Assembly: GCA_023391335.1 (NCBI GenBank)
Contig: JAEWBG010000051.1
Coordinates: 1-64,000, forward strand
DNA from: Pseudomonadota bacterium
Lineage (GTDB): Bacteria; Pseudomonadota; Gammaproteobacteria; Steroidobacterales; Steroidobacteraceae
Length of the DNA: 64,000 bases
Direction: 5' to 3'
The notes beneath the pieces were generated by a model, which did no database searches, was not told the DNA's origin, and saw only the letters and a list, made by a program, of their open reading frames with translations. A program made the translations under genes and the position numbers. Shown here one piece after another: positions 1-10,410 of the stretch (the stretch's first letter is position 1; each line of letters begins with the position of its first letter).

Positions 1-135
1 CATATCGCATCATAGCGAGCATCCCTGCGGAACTGTCCAGCCAGTGCGTCCGTGCACTGTCGTTCGGTCGGTGCGACGACACGTTAAGTGTCCTCGCAAA
101 GACATCCGACCTCACCCAGTCCAGCGCTTTACTCC

Positions 136-222
136 GCACGTCCATGTGCTCCGCCCTGTTAGGGCCATCGGATCGGTGCTTCGCTTTCGATCCGGTGTTC
201 AAAATTGCTCCCGGCAATTTTG
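136..222 (-). repeat. Multi-hairpin repeat, copy A (tRNA-Ser linked)
   Basis: Four consecutive inverted repeats are visible: 200-222 (stem arms AAAATTGC/GCAATTTT), 169-194 (CGGATCG/CGATCCG), 153-165 (GCCC/GGGC) and 136-149 (GCAC/GTGC). The same order of four hairpins recurs at 48,017-48,098, with an identical first-loop sequence but different, still complementary arm sequences. On the minus strand the repeat directly follows the 5' end of a tRNA-Ser-like sequence. It is not a recognised Rfam family to me. It may be a structured RNA, a palindromic mobile repeat or an integration scar. Confidence 0.55.
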
Positions 223-244
223 TCGACCACTCGGCCACGTATCC
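223..244 (-). pseudogene. tRNA-Ser 5' fragment
   Basis: On the minus strand this reads as the acceptor 5' strand and D-arm of a class II tRNA (GGATACG, then GTGGCCGAGTGGTCGA), very like tRNA-Ser(GCU) 5' halves of related bacteria. Directly after the D-loop the tRNA sequence stops and the hairpin repeat begins. No anticodon arm or complementary acceptor 3' strand (CGTATCC next to GCCA) is found in the remaining bases to the window edge. It is a broken tRNA, or its 3' part lies outside the window. Confidence 0.5.
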
Positions 245-347
245 GCAACCGTGTGAAGTGTTAGGTGTAACGTGTGTCAGGTCCGCGACGTGCACTACAC
301 CTCACACCCTACACCCAAGTGCACACCCCAAGAGGGCGCGCATTCTA

Positions 348-1229
348 TCAGGCAAATCCGATTCCTGCGGCCTGCATTGCGTCCAGGACTTGAGGCTGGA
401 ACTGCTTCGCGAGGACGGTCAGAGGGAGGCGGATGCCATCGCTGATGAAACCCATCCGTGCGACCGCCCATTTCACGGGGATCGGGTTGGCTTCAAGGAA
501 CAACGTTCGGTGCAGGGCGCGCAGAGGCTGATCGAGGCGATGGGCCTCATCGGTATCGCCGCGCAGTGCTGCGGCAATGGCGAGGTGAACTTGTCGGGGT
601 GCGACGTTTCCAGTCACGGTGATCACGCCTTTGAAGCCCGCAAGCGTGCTGTCCACGGCCAGATCGTCGTCGCCACTCAGCAGGTCGATCTTTTTGCCGA
701 CCAGCTCGACTAGCTGACGATTGCGTTCCATCGAGCCGCTTGCTTCTTTGAGGCCGACGATATTTCGGACATCGCACAATCGGGCCACTGTCTCTGGCTT
801 CATGTCGCAGGCTGTGCGACCTGGCACGTTGTACAGGATGATGGGGATCGAAACGGCCTCGGCGATGGCCTTGTAGTGCAGGTAAAGGCCTTCCTGCGTC
901 GGCTTGTTGTAATAAGGCGTGACGAGCAAGCAGGCGTCTGCGCCAGCGTCCTTGGCCAACCGAGTCAGCTCAATGGCCTCGGTGGTCGCGTTCGCGCCAG
1001 TCCCGGCGATGACCGGAATGCGCTTGGCGGCTTTCCGCACGACCCGACGGACGACCTCGATGTGCTCTTCGACGCTGAGGGTGGCGGACTCGCCGGTGGT
1101 GCCAACAGCGACGATGCCGTCGGTGCCTTGTTGAATGTGAAATTCGACCAATCGGTCAAGTGCATCGAAATCCACTGCGCCATCCGCCTGCATAGGCGTG
1201 ACGAGCGCGACGATACTGCCGCTGAACAT
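348..1229 (-). CDS. dapA: 4-hydroxy-tetrahydrodipicolinate synthase
   Basis: DapA condenses pyruvate with aspartate semialdehyde, the first committed step of lysine and diaminopimelate synthesis in the cytosol. The 293-residue product has the usual family length and a complete active site: the Schiff-base lysine K161 in VGLKEASG, Y133 in LYNVPGRT, R138, the GTTGE loop at 43-47 and Y107. It is transcribed away from gcvR/bcp, an arrangement common in gammaproteobacteria. The bamC gene that often follows dapA is not seen. Instead the downstream side holds a tRNA fragment and hairpin repeat, with no obvious T-tailed terminator. Confidence 0.97.
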   Translation of the reverse strand: MFSGSIVALVTPMQADGAVDFDALDRLVEFHIQQGTDGIVAVGTTGESATLSVEEHIEVVRRVVRKAAKRIPVIAGTGANATTEAIELTRLAKDAGADACLLVTPYYNKPTQEGLYLHYKAIAEAVSIPIILYNVPGRTACDMKPETVARLCDVRNIVGLKEASGSMERNRQLVELVGKKIDLLSGDDDLAVDSTLAGFKGVITVTGNVAPRQVHLAIAAALRGDTDEAHRLDQPLRALHRTLFLEANPIPVKWAVARMGFISDGIRLPLTVLAKQFQPQVLDAMQAAGIGFA

Positions 1230-1458
1230 GAGAAATAACTGCTAGAGATGTAAGAGCCGATAGAGGAGATCTGCGGCCTCGAGAGACGTCGCTCGCCCGT
1301 CGGAGCCGACTCGCGCCTGTTTGCTGAATGGCCGCGATCCTACTGGTCGCTGCACAGCTGGCGCAAGCGAAAGCTGACGTCTACGGCCGGGCGCTCGGCG
1401 TTTCGCCCCCGCCATGATGTCTGTAAACTGGCTGCCCATTCCAGGACAGCTCGAATCG

Positions 1459-1986
1459 ATGCAATTGATTGTTATCTCCGCGTTGGGCAGCGATCGCACT
1501 GGGCTCGTCTACGACTTGACCCGCGTGGTGCTCGACTGCGCCGGCAACATCCTAGACAGCCGCATGAACGCGTTCGGCAACGAATTCGCGATGCTGCTGC
1601 TGGTCTCCGGTAACTGGCACACGCTGGCCAAGCTCGAAACAGAGCTGAAAAAACTGAGCGACTCCAGCGGCATCACCGTCAGCGTTCGGCGTACCGAACA
1701 GAAGCCCCAGCGCAAGGACGTCGTGACCTATTCGGTCGACGTCGTCGCATTGGATCAGCCCGGTATCGTTTACAACCTTGCAGGATTTTTTAGCGCACGC
1801 GGCATCGACATCGCAGAACTCAACACGCGCAGCTACGCCGCGGCGCACACCGGCGCGCCGATGTTCTCGGTGCAGATGGTCATCCACGTTCCCGCCAAGA
1901 TTCACATCGCTGCGTTGCGCGAAGAATTCATGGACCTCTGCGATCAACTCAACCTTGACGCGATACTGGAACCGGTGAAGTCTTGA
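1459..1986 (+). CDS. gcvR: ACT-domain regulator, glycine cleavage repressor family
   Basis: A 175-residue protein made of two ACT domains (about 1-80 and 90-170) typical of GcvR, the accessory repressor that modulates GcvA control of the glycine cleavage system. The N-terminus reads MQLIVISALGSDRTGLV, matching the family start. I chose ATG 1459 for that reason, with AGGA about 12 bases upstream; an upstream ATG at 1414 would add 15 atypical residues. The gene lies divergently from dapA and 30 bases before bcp, so gcvR-bcp is probably one transcript. The ligand and target in this organism are inferred from homology. Confidence 0.85.
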   Translation: MQLIVISALGSDRTGLVYDLTRVVLDCAGNILDSRMNAFGNEFAMLLLVSGNWHTLAKLETELKKLSDSSGITVSVRRTEQKPQRKDVVTYSVDVVALDQPGIVYNLAGFFSARGIDIAELNTRSYAAAHTGAPMFSVQMVIHVPAKIHIAALREEFMDLCDQLNLDAILEPVKS

Positions 1987-2016
1987 GACAGTCCATTCAG
2001 GAGCATCGCAAATAGC

Positions 2017-2490
2017 ATGGCCGGCAACTCGGTCGCCCTCGGCAAGAAGATTCCTGCCTTTTCGCTGTCCGCTACCGGCGGCAAAACCTTCCGATCCAAG
2101 GACGCGATCGGCTCGAAACTGGTGATCTACTTCTATCCTCGCGATAACACCGCGGGATGCACGAGCGAAGGGGAGGCATTTCGCGATCTCCACGCGAAAT
2201 TTCGCAAAGCCAACGTACAGATCGTCGGCATTTCGCCGGACACCGTGGAATCGCACGAGAAGTTCAAAGCCAAGTACAAATTTCCCTTCGATCTGCTCGC
2301 CGACCCGGAGCGGGAAATTTGTTCTCGATTCGATGTGATCCGCGAGAAGTCGATGTACGGTCGCAAATTCATGGGTGTCGAACGCAGCACGTTTCTTTTC
2401 GATGCTGACGGCGTGCTGCGGCAGGAGTGGCGTAAGGTGAAGGTGCCCGGCCATGCGCAGCAGGTGTTGGAAGCTGCGCAAGATCTCTAG
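2017..2490 (+). CDS. bcp: Thioredoxin-dependent peroxiredoxin (BCP/PrxQ family)
   Basis: A 157-residue PrxQ-type peroxiredoxin that reduces peroxides with thioredoxin. The peroxidatic cysteine C48 sits in the motif DNTAGCTSEGEAF. In E. coli Bcp a second cysteine lies five residues downstream; here that position is glutamate, and the only other cysteine is C102. This is therefore a 1-Cys-like variant or uses a distant resolving cysteine. An AGGAG-like site precedes ATG 2017. It follows gcvR closely and precedes the PhoH gene by 27 bases, suggesting co-transcription. Confidence 0.95.
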   Translation: MAGNSVALGKKIPAFSLSATGGKTFRSKDAIGSKLVIYFYPRDNTAGCTSEGEAFRDLHAKFRKANVQIVGISPDTVESHEKFKAKYKFPFDLLADPEREICSRFDVIREKSMYGRKFMGVERSTFLFDADGVLRQEWRKVKVPGHAQQVLEAAQDL

Positions 2491-2517
2491 TTCTCTTCAA
2501 GAGCAAAGTCATCCCTC

Positions 2518-3969
2518 ATGACCCAAGTCGAAACTCCGGAACGCAAGCGCGCGACTACCAGTCGCAGCTCGCGGCAGCGGCGCATTTTCGTTCTCGATAC
2601 GAACGTGCTGATGCACGATCCGACGGCGATATTTCGGTTCGACGAGCACGATATCTACGTGCCGATGATCGTGCTCGAAGAGCTGGACGCCGGCAAAAAG
2701 GGCTTATCGGAAGCAGCGCGCAACGTGCGTCAAGTGAGCCGGTTTCTCGACGAGCTCATGGCGAACGCGACGAAGGTGCAAATCGATCAAGGTCTCGAAC
2801 TGCCGAGCGCCAAGTACACGAATGGCGGCAAGAAGCTTGCAACCGGGCGGCTATTTTTCCAAACGAAGGTACTGAGCGGCGGGCTTCCGGACACGCTTCC
2901 CGGAAAAGGCGCGGACAACGCCATTCTGGGTCAGACCCTCGCGCTGCAACGTGAATTCCCAGATGCGCGCGTCACGTTGGTGTCGAAGGACATCAATCTG
3001 CGCATCAAGGCTGCAATTATCGGCATCCAAGCTGAAGATTATTTCAGCGACAAGACGATCGAAGATGCCGATCTCCTGTACACCGGTTCCTTGGAGCTGC
3101 CGGCGAATTTTTGGGAGAAGCATGGCAAGAACATGCACTCGTGGCAGGAGCAGGCGCGCACTTACTATCGGGTACAAGGGCCGATGGTTCGCGAGTGGCA
3201 TGTCAACCAGTTCTTGTATCAGCCAGAAGCGAACGGCGTGGAAGCCATCGTTCGCAAGATGGACGATGAAGGTGCCGTGCTGGAATTGGTGCGCGACTAT
3301 CGCAACGACAAACACACGATTTGGGGCATCACAGCGCGCAACCGCGAACAGAACTTCGCCCTGAATCTGTTGCTCGATCCCGAAATCGATTTCATTACCG
3401 TGCTAGGCCCGGCGGGCACCGGCAAGACCCTGCTGACATTGGCCGCAGGCCTCGCGCAAACGCTCGAAAGCAATCGCTATAGCGAAATCATCATGACCCG
3501 CGTGACGATTCCTCTTGGCGAAGACATCGGCTTCTTGCCCGGCACGGAAGAGGAGAAAATGGAGCCGTGGATGGGCGCGCTAATGGATAATCTCGAAGTC
3601 CTCACGCAGAGCCAAGAAGGCGGCAATTGGGGTCGCGCTGCCACCAATGACTTATTGCGAAACCGCATCAAGATTCGCTCGCTGAATTTCATGCGCGGAC
3701 GCACGTTCTTGAACCGCTTCTTGATCTTGGATGAGGCGCAGAACCTGACGCCCAAGCAAATGAAGGCGCTCGTTACTCGGGCGGGTCCAGGCACGAAGAT
3801 TGTGTGCTTGGGCAACATTGCGCAGATCGATACTCCGTATTTAACGGAGACAACCTCTGGGCTCACGTACGTCGTGAATCGGTTTCGCGGGTGGTCCCAT
3901 GCCGGGCATATCACGCTGATGCGTGGCGAGCGTTCACGGTTGGCCGATCACGCATCCGATATTTTGTAG
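2518..3969 (+). CDS. PIN domain plus PhoH-family ATPase
   Basis: A 483-residue two-domain protein. The N-terminal PIN nuclease fold (about 20-150) begins with VLDTNVLMHDP, giving the first catalytic aspartate D27. A PhoH-type P-loop ATPase follows, with Walker A GPAGTGKT near residue 297 and Walker B LILDEAQN near 403. This architecture is the YlaK/PhoH2-like family, proposed to act on RNA as an ATP-driven nuclease or helicase. Its substrate is not known. It is longer than stand-alone PhoH and lacks the KH-containing arrangement of YbeZ. It probably shares a transcript with bcp. Confidence 0.92.
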   Translation: MTQVETPERKRATTSRSSRQRRIFVLDTNVLMHDPTAIFRFDEHDIYVPMIVLEELDAGKKGLSEAARNVRQVSRFLDELMANATKVQIDQGLELPSAKYTNGGKKLATGRLFFQTKVLSGGLPDTLPGKGADNAILGQTLALQREFPDARVTLVSKDINLRIKAAIIGIQAEDYFSDKTIEDADLLYTGSLELPANFWEKHGKNMHSWQEQARTYYRVQGPMVREWHVNQFLYQPEANGVEAIVRKMDDEGAVLELVRDYRNDKHTIWGITARNREQNFALNLLLDPEIDFITVLGPAGTGKTLLTLAAGLAQTLESNRYSEIIMTRVTIPLGEDIGFLPGTEEEKMEPWMGALMDNLEVLTQSQEGGNWGRAATNDLLRNRIKIRSLNFMRGRTFLNRFLILDEAQNLTPKQMKALVTRAGPGTKIVCLGNIAQIDTPYLTETTSGLTYVVNRFRGWSHAGHITLMRGERSRLADHASDIL

Positions 3970-3982
3970 CCCGTTTATCGCC

Positions 3983-4453
3983 ATGGCGACTCGCAAGAAA
4001 AAAGGTTCTGCAGCGGCCCAACTCGGCCGTGCCGTGGAATGGCCGCAGTCTCCGGAAGAGGCGAAGCTGGATCGCGTGCCGAATCCGCATCCGGACAAGC
4101 TGTATCTCGCGCGCTTCACCGCACCGGAATTCACCTCTCTTTGTCCGGTGACTGGGCAGCCCGACTTCGCGCATCTGGTAATCGACTACGTCCCGCGGCG
4201 TTGGCTCGTGGAGAGTAAGTCCCTGAAGCTGTACCTGGGCTCGTTCCGCAATCACGGTGCGTTCCATGAGGATTGCACGATCGCGATTGCGGCTCGCTTG
4301 GTGAAGTTCCTCGAACCGCGCTGGTTGCGTATCGGCGGATACTGGTACCCACGCGGCGGGATCCCGATCGATGTCTTCTGGCAGACCGGCAAGCCGCCTG
4401 CCGATCTCTGGATTCCCGATCAAGGCGTGCCCGGGTATCGGGGCCGAGGCTGA
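3983..4453 (+). CDS. queF: NADPH-dependent 7-cyano-7-deazaguanine reductase
   Basis: QueF reduces preQ0 to preQ1 in queuosine tRNA modification. At 156 residues this is the short, unimodular type I enzyme. The catalytic cysteine C54 and aspartate D61 lie in SLCPVTGQPDF, and the family signature ESKSLKLYLGSFRNH is intact. Start ATG 3983 follows the PhoH-gene stop by 13 bases. A longer frame opening at 3923 would overlap the PhoH gene and adds residues unlike the family. No other queuosine genes lie nearby. Confidence 0.93.
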   Translation: MATRKKKGSAAAQLGRAVEWPQSPEEAKLDRVPNPHPDKLYLARFTAPEFTSLCPVTGQPDFAHLVIDYVPRRWLVESKSLKLYLGSFRNHGAFHEDCTIAIAARLVKFLEPRWLRIGGYWYPRGGIPIDVFWQTGKPPADLWIPDQGVPGYRGRG

Positions 4454-4506
4454 GGATTGGCTGGAGTAACGAGGTCGGCCGCATCGGTGGGTCTGCTCGT
4501 CATGCG

Positions 4507-4570
4507 TCACAGGTCACTCGTCACTTCCTAGTCATCACCTCATCACCCCATCACGTTCCTCTGCTATATT
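4507..4570 (+). promoter_or_regulatory. Low-complexity spacer with candidate -10 box before ffs
   Basis: The spacer carries repeated words (GTCACAGGTCACTCGTCAC, then CATCACCTCATCACCCCATCAC). It ends with TATATT at 4565-4570, a good -10 element about 50 bases before the SRP RNA core. No convincing -35 is seen. The repeats resemble other intergenic word-repeats in the window. Confidence 0.35.
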
Positions 4571-4621
4571 CGCCGCCCTCACGCGCTTCCAAGCGCACGC
4601 AGAAATCCGCATCGCTTCTAT

Positions 4622-4733
4622 GGCGGCTCGCGTCGGTTTCTCCGCGACGATTAGCCGCGAACCCCGCCAGGCCCGGAAGGGAGCAACGGTAACGGTGATA
4701 TCGGGCGCCGGAGAGGTGCCGGCGCGGGCCGTC
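4622..4733 (+). ncRNA. ffs: Small signal recognition particle RNA (4.5S)
   Basis: The conserved SRP domain IV core is visible (GCCAGGCCCGGAAGGGAGCA, near 4666-4685), including the GGAAGG asymmetric-loop region that binds Ffh. The ends pair: GGCGGCTCGCGTCGG at 4622 is complementary, with G-U allowed, to CCGGCGCGGGCCGTC ending at 4733. This gives a hairpin RNA of about 112 nt, close to the 114 nt of E. coli. Its place just upstream of dnaX-ybaB-recR is conserved synteny. The exact ends are estimated from pairing. Confidence 0.88.
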
Positions 4734-4882
4734 TCCAGATGAAATAGGGACTGGCGGATAGCGGATCGTGAATAGTCAGAAAATTGCCGGCGCGTGCACT
4801 GAACTGCAGGGGCCCGCTCACTACTCGTGTAAAGTTTCGGTTCCGAACCCGTATCCTCTATCCGCCAGTCACTAGTCACTCC

Positions 4883-6490
<1,608 letters not shown>

Positions 6491-6544
6491 TGCTCGGCGA
6501 GCGGTTTACGCCGCAGCAACGAATCGCGAATCACAGGAGCAAAC

Positions 6545-6868
6545 ATGAAAGGCAACATCGGTAATTTGATGAAGCAGGCGCAGCAGCTTCAAGCCAACAT
6601 GCAGCGCGCTCAAGCGGAAATCGCGCTGTTGGAAGTGACTGGAGAGGCGGGCGGCGGCATGGCGAAAGTCGTCATGACGGGCAAGCACGAAGTCAAACGC
6701 GTGACGCTCGATCCTGCGCTGATCGGCGATGACAAGGAAATGCTCGAGGACTTGATCGCGGCGGCGGTGAACGATGCGGTTCAGAAGGTCGAACGCACGA
6801 CCCAAGAAAAAATGTCGAGCCTGATGGGTGGCATGAACCTGCCTCCCGGCATGAAGCTCCCGTTCTAG
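6545..6868 (+). CDS. ybaB: YbaB/EbfC nucleoid-associated protein
   Basis: A 107-residue DNA-binding protein of the YbaB/EbfC family, a dimer with tweezer-like shape that coats DNA. It starts MKGNIGNLMKQAQQLQ with an amphipathic N-terminal helix and has the family core GEAGGGMAKVVMTGK. An AGGAGC site sits 5-10 bases before the ATG. It lies 54 bases after dnaX and 9 bases before recR, the classical recombination/replication operon order. Confidence 0.95.
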   Translation: MKGNIGNLMKQAQQLQANMQRAQAEIALLEVTGEAGGGMAKVVMTGKHEVKRVTLDPALIGDDKEMLEDLIAAAVNDAVQKVERTTQEKMSSLMGGMNLPPGMKLPF

Positions 6869-6877
6869 TCGGACTCG

Positions 6878-7480
6878 ATGCAGCTTTATCCGCCATCGTT
6901 GTTGCGCTTGATCGAAGCGCTGCGTGCTCTGCCTGGTGTGGGGCCGAAGTCGGCGCAACGCATGGCATTTCATCTTCTCGAAAAAGATCGGAATGCGGCG
7001 AGCTCGATCGCGGATGCATTGCAAAAAGCGGTCGATGGAGTAGGGCGGTGCAGACGCTGCCGCATGTTTGCCGAGGCTGAATTCTGTCCGATATGCGCTT
7101 CGCCCACTCGTGATCGCACGATGCTGTGCATTGTCGAGTCCCCGGCCGATGTTGCGGCGATCGAGCAATCCGGCAGCTACCGCGGCTGCTATTTCGTTTT
7201 GATGGGCCATCTCTCGCCGCTCGATGGCATTGGCCCCGACGAATTGGGTTTCTCGCAACTCGAGGAATTACTCGCGACCGGCGAAGTGAGCGAAGCGATC
7301 CTGGCGACGAATACGACCGTTGAAGGCAATGCGACTGCCCACGTGATTTCAGAATTGGCGCACCGCTTCAATGTGAAATCGAGCCGCATTGCTCATGGCG
7401 TACCTGTTGGCGGCGAACTCGAGTATGTCGATGGCGGCACGCTGGCTCATGCGTTGGCCGGCCGCCGATCCATAGGATAA
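6878..7480 (+). CDS. recR: Recombination mediator RecR
   Basis: RecR works with RecF/RecO to load RecA at single-strand gaps. The 200-residue protein has an N-terminal helix-hairpin-helix (PGVGPKSAQRMAFHL), a four-cysteine zinc finger (C58, C61, C70, C73), then a TOPRIM domain (about 80-175) with the acidic cluster. Length and order match E. coli RecR. It is the last gene of the dnaX operon and converges on rsgA across a repeat-rich spacer. Confidence 0.97.
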   Translation: MQLYPPSLLRLIEALRALPGVGPKSAQRMAFHLLEKDRNAASSIADALQKAVDGVGRCRRCRMFAEAEFCPICASPTRDRTMLCIVESPADVAAIEQSGSYRGCYFVLMGHLSPLDGIGPDELGFSQLEELLATGEVSEAILATNTTVEGNATAHVISELAHRFNVKSSRIAHGVPVGGELEYVDGGTLAHALAGRRSIG

Positions 7481-7487
7481 GAATTGG

Positions 7488-7586
7488 TCTCCACGGAGAA
7501 CGCGGAGTACACGGAGTGACGAGATAGAAAAACATCTTTCAACGTCTTTCTGTTGTTCTCTCCGTGTTCTCCGTGCCCTCCGTGGA
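7488..7586. repeat. Inverted word-repeat between convergent recR and rsgA
   Basis: The left arm (7489-7519) contains TCCACGGAGAACGCGGAGTA and a further CACGGAG. The right arm (about 7558-7585) carries the reverse complement as CTCCGTGTTCTCCGTG and CCCTCCGTGGA. Together they can form a long imperfect stem between two converging genes, so a bidirectional terminator role is plausible. The right arm reaches just before the rsgA stop codon. Similar CACGGAG words occur at 46,963-47,039. Confidence 0.6.
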
Positions 7587-7600
7587 AATATCTCTTGGTT

Positions 7601-8527
7601 TCAGCGTCGGCGTTCATACTCTGGCGCGAGGCCGCGCATGATATTCACCAGGCGTTTGTAGCTTTCGTACCTGCGCGGAGAGATTTCATTCGCAGCGACT
7701 GCTGCCGTGACGGCGCAGCCGGGTTCGCGAAGGTGCAAGCAATTGTTGAAGCGGCAATTTGGCGCCGCAGCCATGATCTCCTTCCACCCGACTTGCACCA
7801 TCGCATCCTCGACGAGCGGAGGCGCGTAATCGCGAACTCCCGGAGAATCGATCAGCTCTCCGCCGGTGGGAAGCTGAAACATCGCTGTCGAAACGCTCGT
7901 GTGCCGGCCTTCCTGTGTCGAGTCGGAGAGCGTGCGGGTTTGGCGAGCAGAAGCGGGTGCAAGCAAATTGGTCAACGTCGATTTTCCGACGCCTGATTGG
8001 CCAACCAGCATTGCGAGTTGATCATGTAGACGCGTTTGTAGTTCGACGACGGAGTCGAGCTTTTTGGCGCTGATGCTCATGACCGTGTATCCCGCCGCAG
8101 CGTACTCGCCAACGCTGCGTGAGAAGGAATCATCGCTCGGCAGGTCCGCTTTATTCACCAGAAGAAAACTTTCGACGCTAGCCAGCGCTGCGCCGGCCAA
8201 GTAGCGATCGATCATGAAGAAGTCCGGCTCGGGCTGCGGGGCGACGAGCACCGCCAGTACGGTCAGATTGGCGGCCAGAGGTTCGGTTCTGCCTCTGCTG
8301 TCCGTGCGTGCGAACAGCGAGCGACGCTGCTCGATTTTGATGACGCGTGCGACGTCGTTGTTCGATGTGGCGGCACGAACGAGAACGTCATCGCCGCACA
8401 CGCAGGAGATGCGTTTTCCGAACATCTCGGCGGGTTCGCGTTTGCCTTGAGCGTCTGAAACTACGACACGCCGTCCGAATGATTCCACCACTCGCGCGGC
8501 GAATTCGTTGCACGCAGTGGGATTCAT
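7601..8527 (-). CDS. rsgA: Ribosome small-subunit biogenesis GTPase RsgA
   Basis: A 308-residue circularly permuted GTPase that releases RbfA during late 30S maturation. The order is OB fold (about 20-85), then G4 NKAD, then G1 GQSGVGKST, then G3 as DSPGVRDY, which is the expected permutation. A C-terminal zinc knuckle follows with CRFNNCLHLREPGC. The start is 3 bases after the M48 protease stop, so the two minus-strand genes are probably co-transcribed. The gene normally sits beside orn, which here is divergent beyond the protease. Confidence 0.95.
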   Translation of the reverse strand: MNPTACNEFAARVVESFGRRVVVSDAQGKREPAEMFGKRISCVCGDDVLVRAATSNNDVARVIKIEQRRSLFARTDSRGRTEPLAANLTVLAVLVAPQPEPDFFMIDRYLAGAALASVESFLLVNKADLPSDDSFSRSVGEYAAAGYTVMSISAKKLDSVVELQTRLHDQLAMLVGQSGVGKSTLTNLLAPASARQTRTLSDSTQEGRHTSVSTAMFQLPTGGELIDSPGVRDYAPPLVEDAMVQVGWKEIMAAAPNCRFNNCLHLREPGCAVTAAVAANEISPRRYESYKRLVNIMRGLAPEYERRR

Positions 8528-8530
8528 GGT

Positions 8531-9778
8531 TTAGCGCGATGCCAGTTGCCGCAGCTTTGCGATGCGAATCAGCGCAGGTGGGTGAGAGTCGTAGAACGCA
8601 GAGTGTAGTCGGTCAGGTGTAAGCGTGGTCGCGTTGTCGCGGTAGAGCTTCACGAGTGCATCGGCAAGCGTCTCGGCATTCGAATAGCGAGCCGCAAACT
8701 CATCGGCTTCGAATTCGTGTTTGCGGGACCACCAAGCACCGAGCGGGGTGAAGTAGAACGTGAACGCCGGCAGCACGAACATGAACAACAGCAGCGCAGC
8801 ATGCGCTGAAGGCATGTTGACGCCGAGTGCAGTGTAGAAGAGTGGCCAGCGTGCAAGCGCACCGAGCAAGGCCAAACCAGCCAAGCCTAGACCGAGCGAC
8901 AACACCAGGCGTGAGCGCACGTGATGCAATTTGAAATGCCCGAGCTCGTGCGCGAGCACCGCTTCGATCTCCGCAACTCCAAGCCGTTCGATCAGCGTAT
9001 CGAAGAAGACGATTCGTTTGTTGCGACCGACGCCAGTGAAGTACGCGTTGCCGTGTACCGATCGGCGCGAGCCGTCCATCACGAACACACCTTTGGAAGA
9101 GAATCCGCATCGCTGTATCAGTGCTTCGGTGTGCTCGCGCAACGTCTGGTCTTGAACCGGCGTGAATTTATTGAAGAGCGGAGCGATCAACGTGGGCCAA
9201 GCCCATGTGATGAGCACGGTGAACCCGACCCACACGATCCACGCATAGAGCCACCACAGCGAGCCGGCCTTTTGCATCAACCACAGAATTACGAAGAGCA
9301 GCGGCGCACCCAATACCACGCTTAGCACCAATCCTTTGATGAGATCGACAATGAACAGCGCCGGCGTCTGTCTGTTAAACCCGAAGCGGGCTTCCACTCC
9401 GAACGTCCGCCAAATCGAAAACGGGAGTCCGACGGCGGACACGATGAGCAAAACGGAAAGGACCACGGCGGTCCCGTGCCATACCTCAGGCAAACCGACT
9501 TGCTGCCAGAGTCCATCGATCGCCTCGATGCCGCCGCCCAGCGTGAGTGCGAGTACGATCAAAGTATCCCAGAGGTTTTCCCAGCGGCTGATGCGTCCGC
9601 GCGCTACGGTGTAGTCCGCTGCTTTTTGGTGCGAGGCGAGATCGATTTGATCCGTAAAGGGTCCTGGAACCTGATTGCGGTGAACGAGCACCGCCGCCAT
9701 TTGTCGTTGATTGAGCCAACTTCTGATGACCGTGGCGCCGATCAGGAGTGCTACAAAAAGCTCGGTGAACCAGTGCAT
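8531..9778 (-). CDS. M48 family membrane metalloprotease (Ste24-like)
   Basis: A 415-residue multi-pass membrane protease of the CAAX prenyl protease 1 (Ste24) type. The zinc motif HELGH lies in VLAHELGHFKLHH and the third ligand glutamate in the EFEADEFA segment downstream. At least five to six hydrophobic segments are evident. Bacterial members cleave membrane or exported proteins; substrates here are unknown. The gene lies between rsgA and the divergent orn, a common gammaproteobacterial arrangement. Confidence 0.92.
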   Translation of the reverse strand: MHWFTELFVALLIGATVIRSWLNQRQMAAVLVHRNQVPGPFTDQIDLASHQKAADYTVARGRISRWENLWDTLIVLALTLGGGIEAIDGLWQQVGLPEVWHGTAVVLSVLLIVSAVGLPFSIWRTFGVEARFGFNRQTPALFIVDLIKGLVLSVVLGAPLLFVILWLMQKAGSLWWLYAWIVWVGFTVLITWAWPTLIAPLFNKFTPVQDQTLREHTEALIQRCGFSSKGVFVMDGSRRSVHGNAYFTGVGRNKRIVFFDTLIERLGVAEIEAVLAHELGHFKLHHVRSRLVLSLGLGLAGLALLGALARWPLFYTALGVNMPSAHAALLLFMFVLPAFTFYFTPLGAWWSRKHEFEADEFAARYSNAETLADALVKLYRDNATTLTPDRLHSAFYDSHPPALIRIAKLRQLASR

Positions 9779-9858
9779 TCGACGATCCGCAGGAGGGTGT
9801 CAGGCAGCTTAGCGTCTGCTGGTATCATGGGCAACGCACCCCCGACCGCGAGATCAAC

Positions 9859-10410
9859 GTGAGCGCCAAAGACTCTTCACGACTCATCTGGATCGATCTG
9901 GAAATGACCGGCCTCAAGCCGGATTCGGATCACATCATCGAGATCGCCACCGTGGTGACTGATAAGCATCTCAATGTGCTCGCTGAAGGACCTGTGCTCG
10001 CGATCCATCAGCCGGATTCGGTGCTGGAAGCGATGGACGATTGGAATCGCCGCCAGCACGGCTCGTCAGGTCTCGCAGCGCGAGTTCGTGCGAGTACGAT
10101 CACGGTGGAAGAAGCGGAGCGACAGACGCTCGAGTTCTTAGCGCAGTGGATCGACGCGGGAGTCTCGCCAATGTGCGGCAATAGCATCTGTCAGGATCGA
10201 CGTTTCATGGCTCGCGAAATGCCCCAGCTCGAACGCTACTTCCATTATCGAAACCTCGATGTAAGTACACTGAAGGAACTCGCTCGCCGCTGGGCGCCTG
10301 AAGTGTTCGCAGGGATGCAGAAAACTTCGACCCATTTGGCGCTCGACGACATTCACGATTCGATTCGCGAGTTGGCGCATTACCGGACGCATTTTTTGCG
10401 CGTGTCATGA
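9859..10410 (+). CDS. orn: Oligoribonuclease
   Basis: A DEDDh 3'-5' exonuclease that degrades 2-5 nt RNAs and pGpG. The 183-residue product carries ExoI D13/E15 in WIDLEMTGL, and the C-terminal HLALDDIHDSIREL holds the catalytic His and Asp. The start codon is GTG at 9859, supported by the conserved N-terminus a few residues in. It is divergent from the M48 protease, and its last bases overlap the next ATG (ATGA). Confidence 0.96.
   Translation: MSAKDSSRLIWIDLEMTGLKPDSDHIIEIATVVTDKHLNVLAEGPVLAIHQPDSVLEAMDDWNRRQHGSSGLAARVRASTITVEEAERQTLEFLAQWIDAGVSPMCGNSICQDRRFMAREMPQLERYFHYRNLDVSTLKELARRWAPEVFAGMQKTSTHLALDDIHDSIRELAHYRTHFLRVS

Noticed and set aside
1..260. tmRNA or RNase P RNA at the window start
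   Set aside because: No tmRNA tag frame, no GGGGG-type acceptor pairing and no RNase P core were found; only a tRNA-Ser 5' piece and hairpins.
1552..2481. Long minus-strand open frame (309 codons) across gcvR and bcp
   Set aside because: It is antisense to two well-conserved genes, has no recognisable domain and low-complexity composition; it is a codon-bias shadow.
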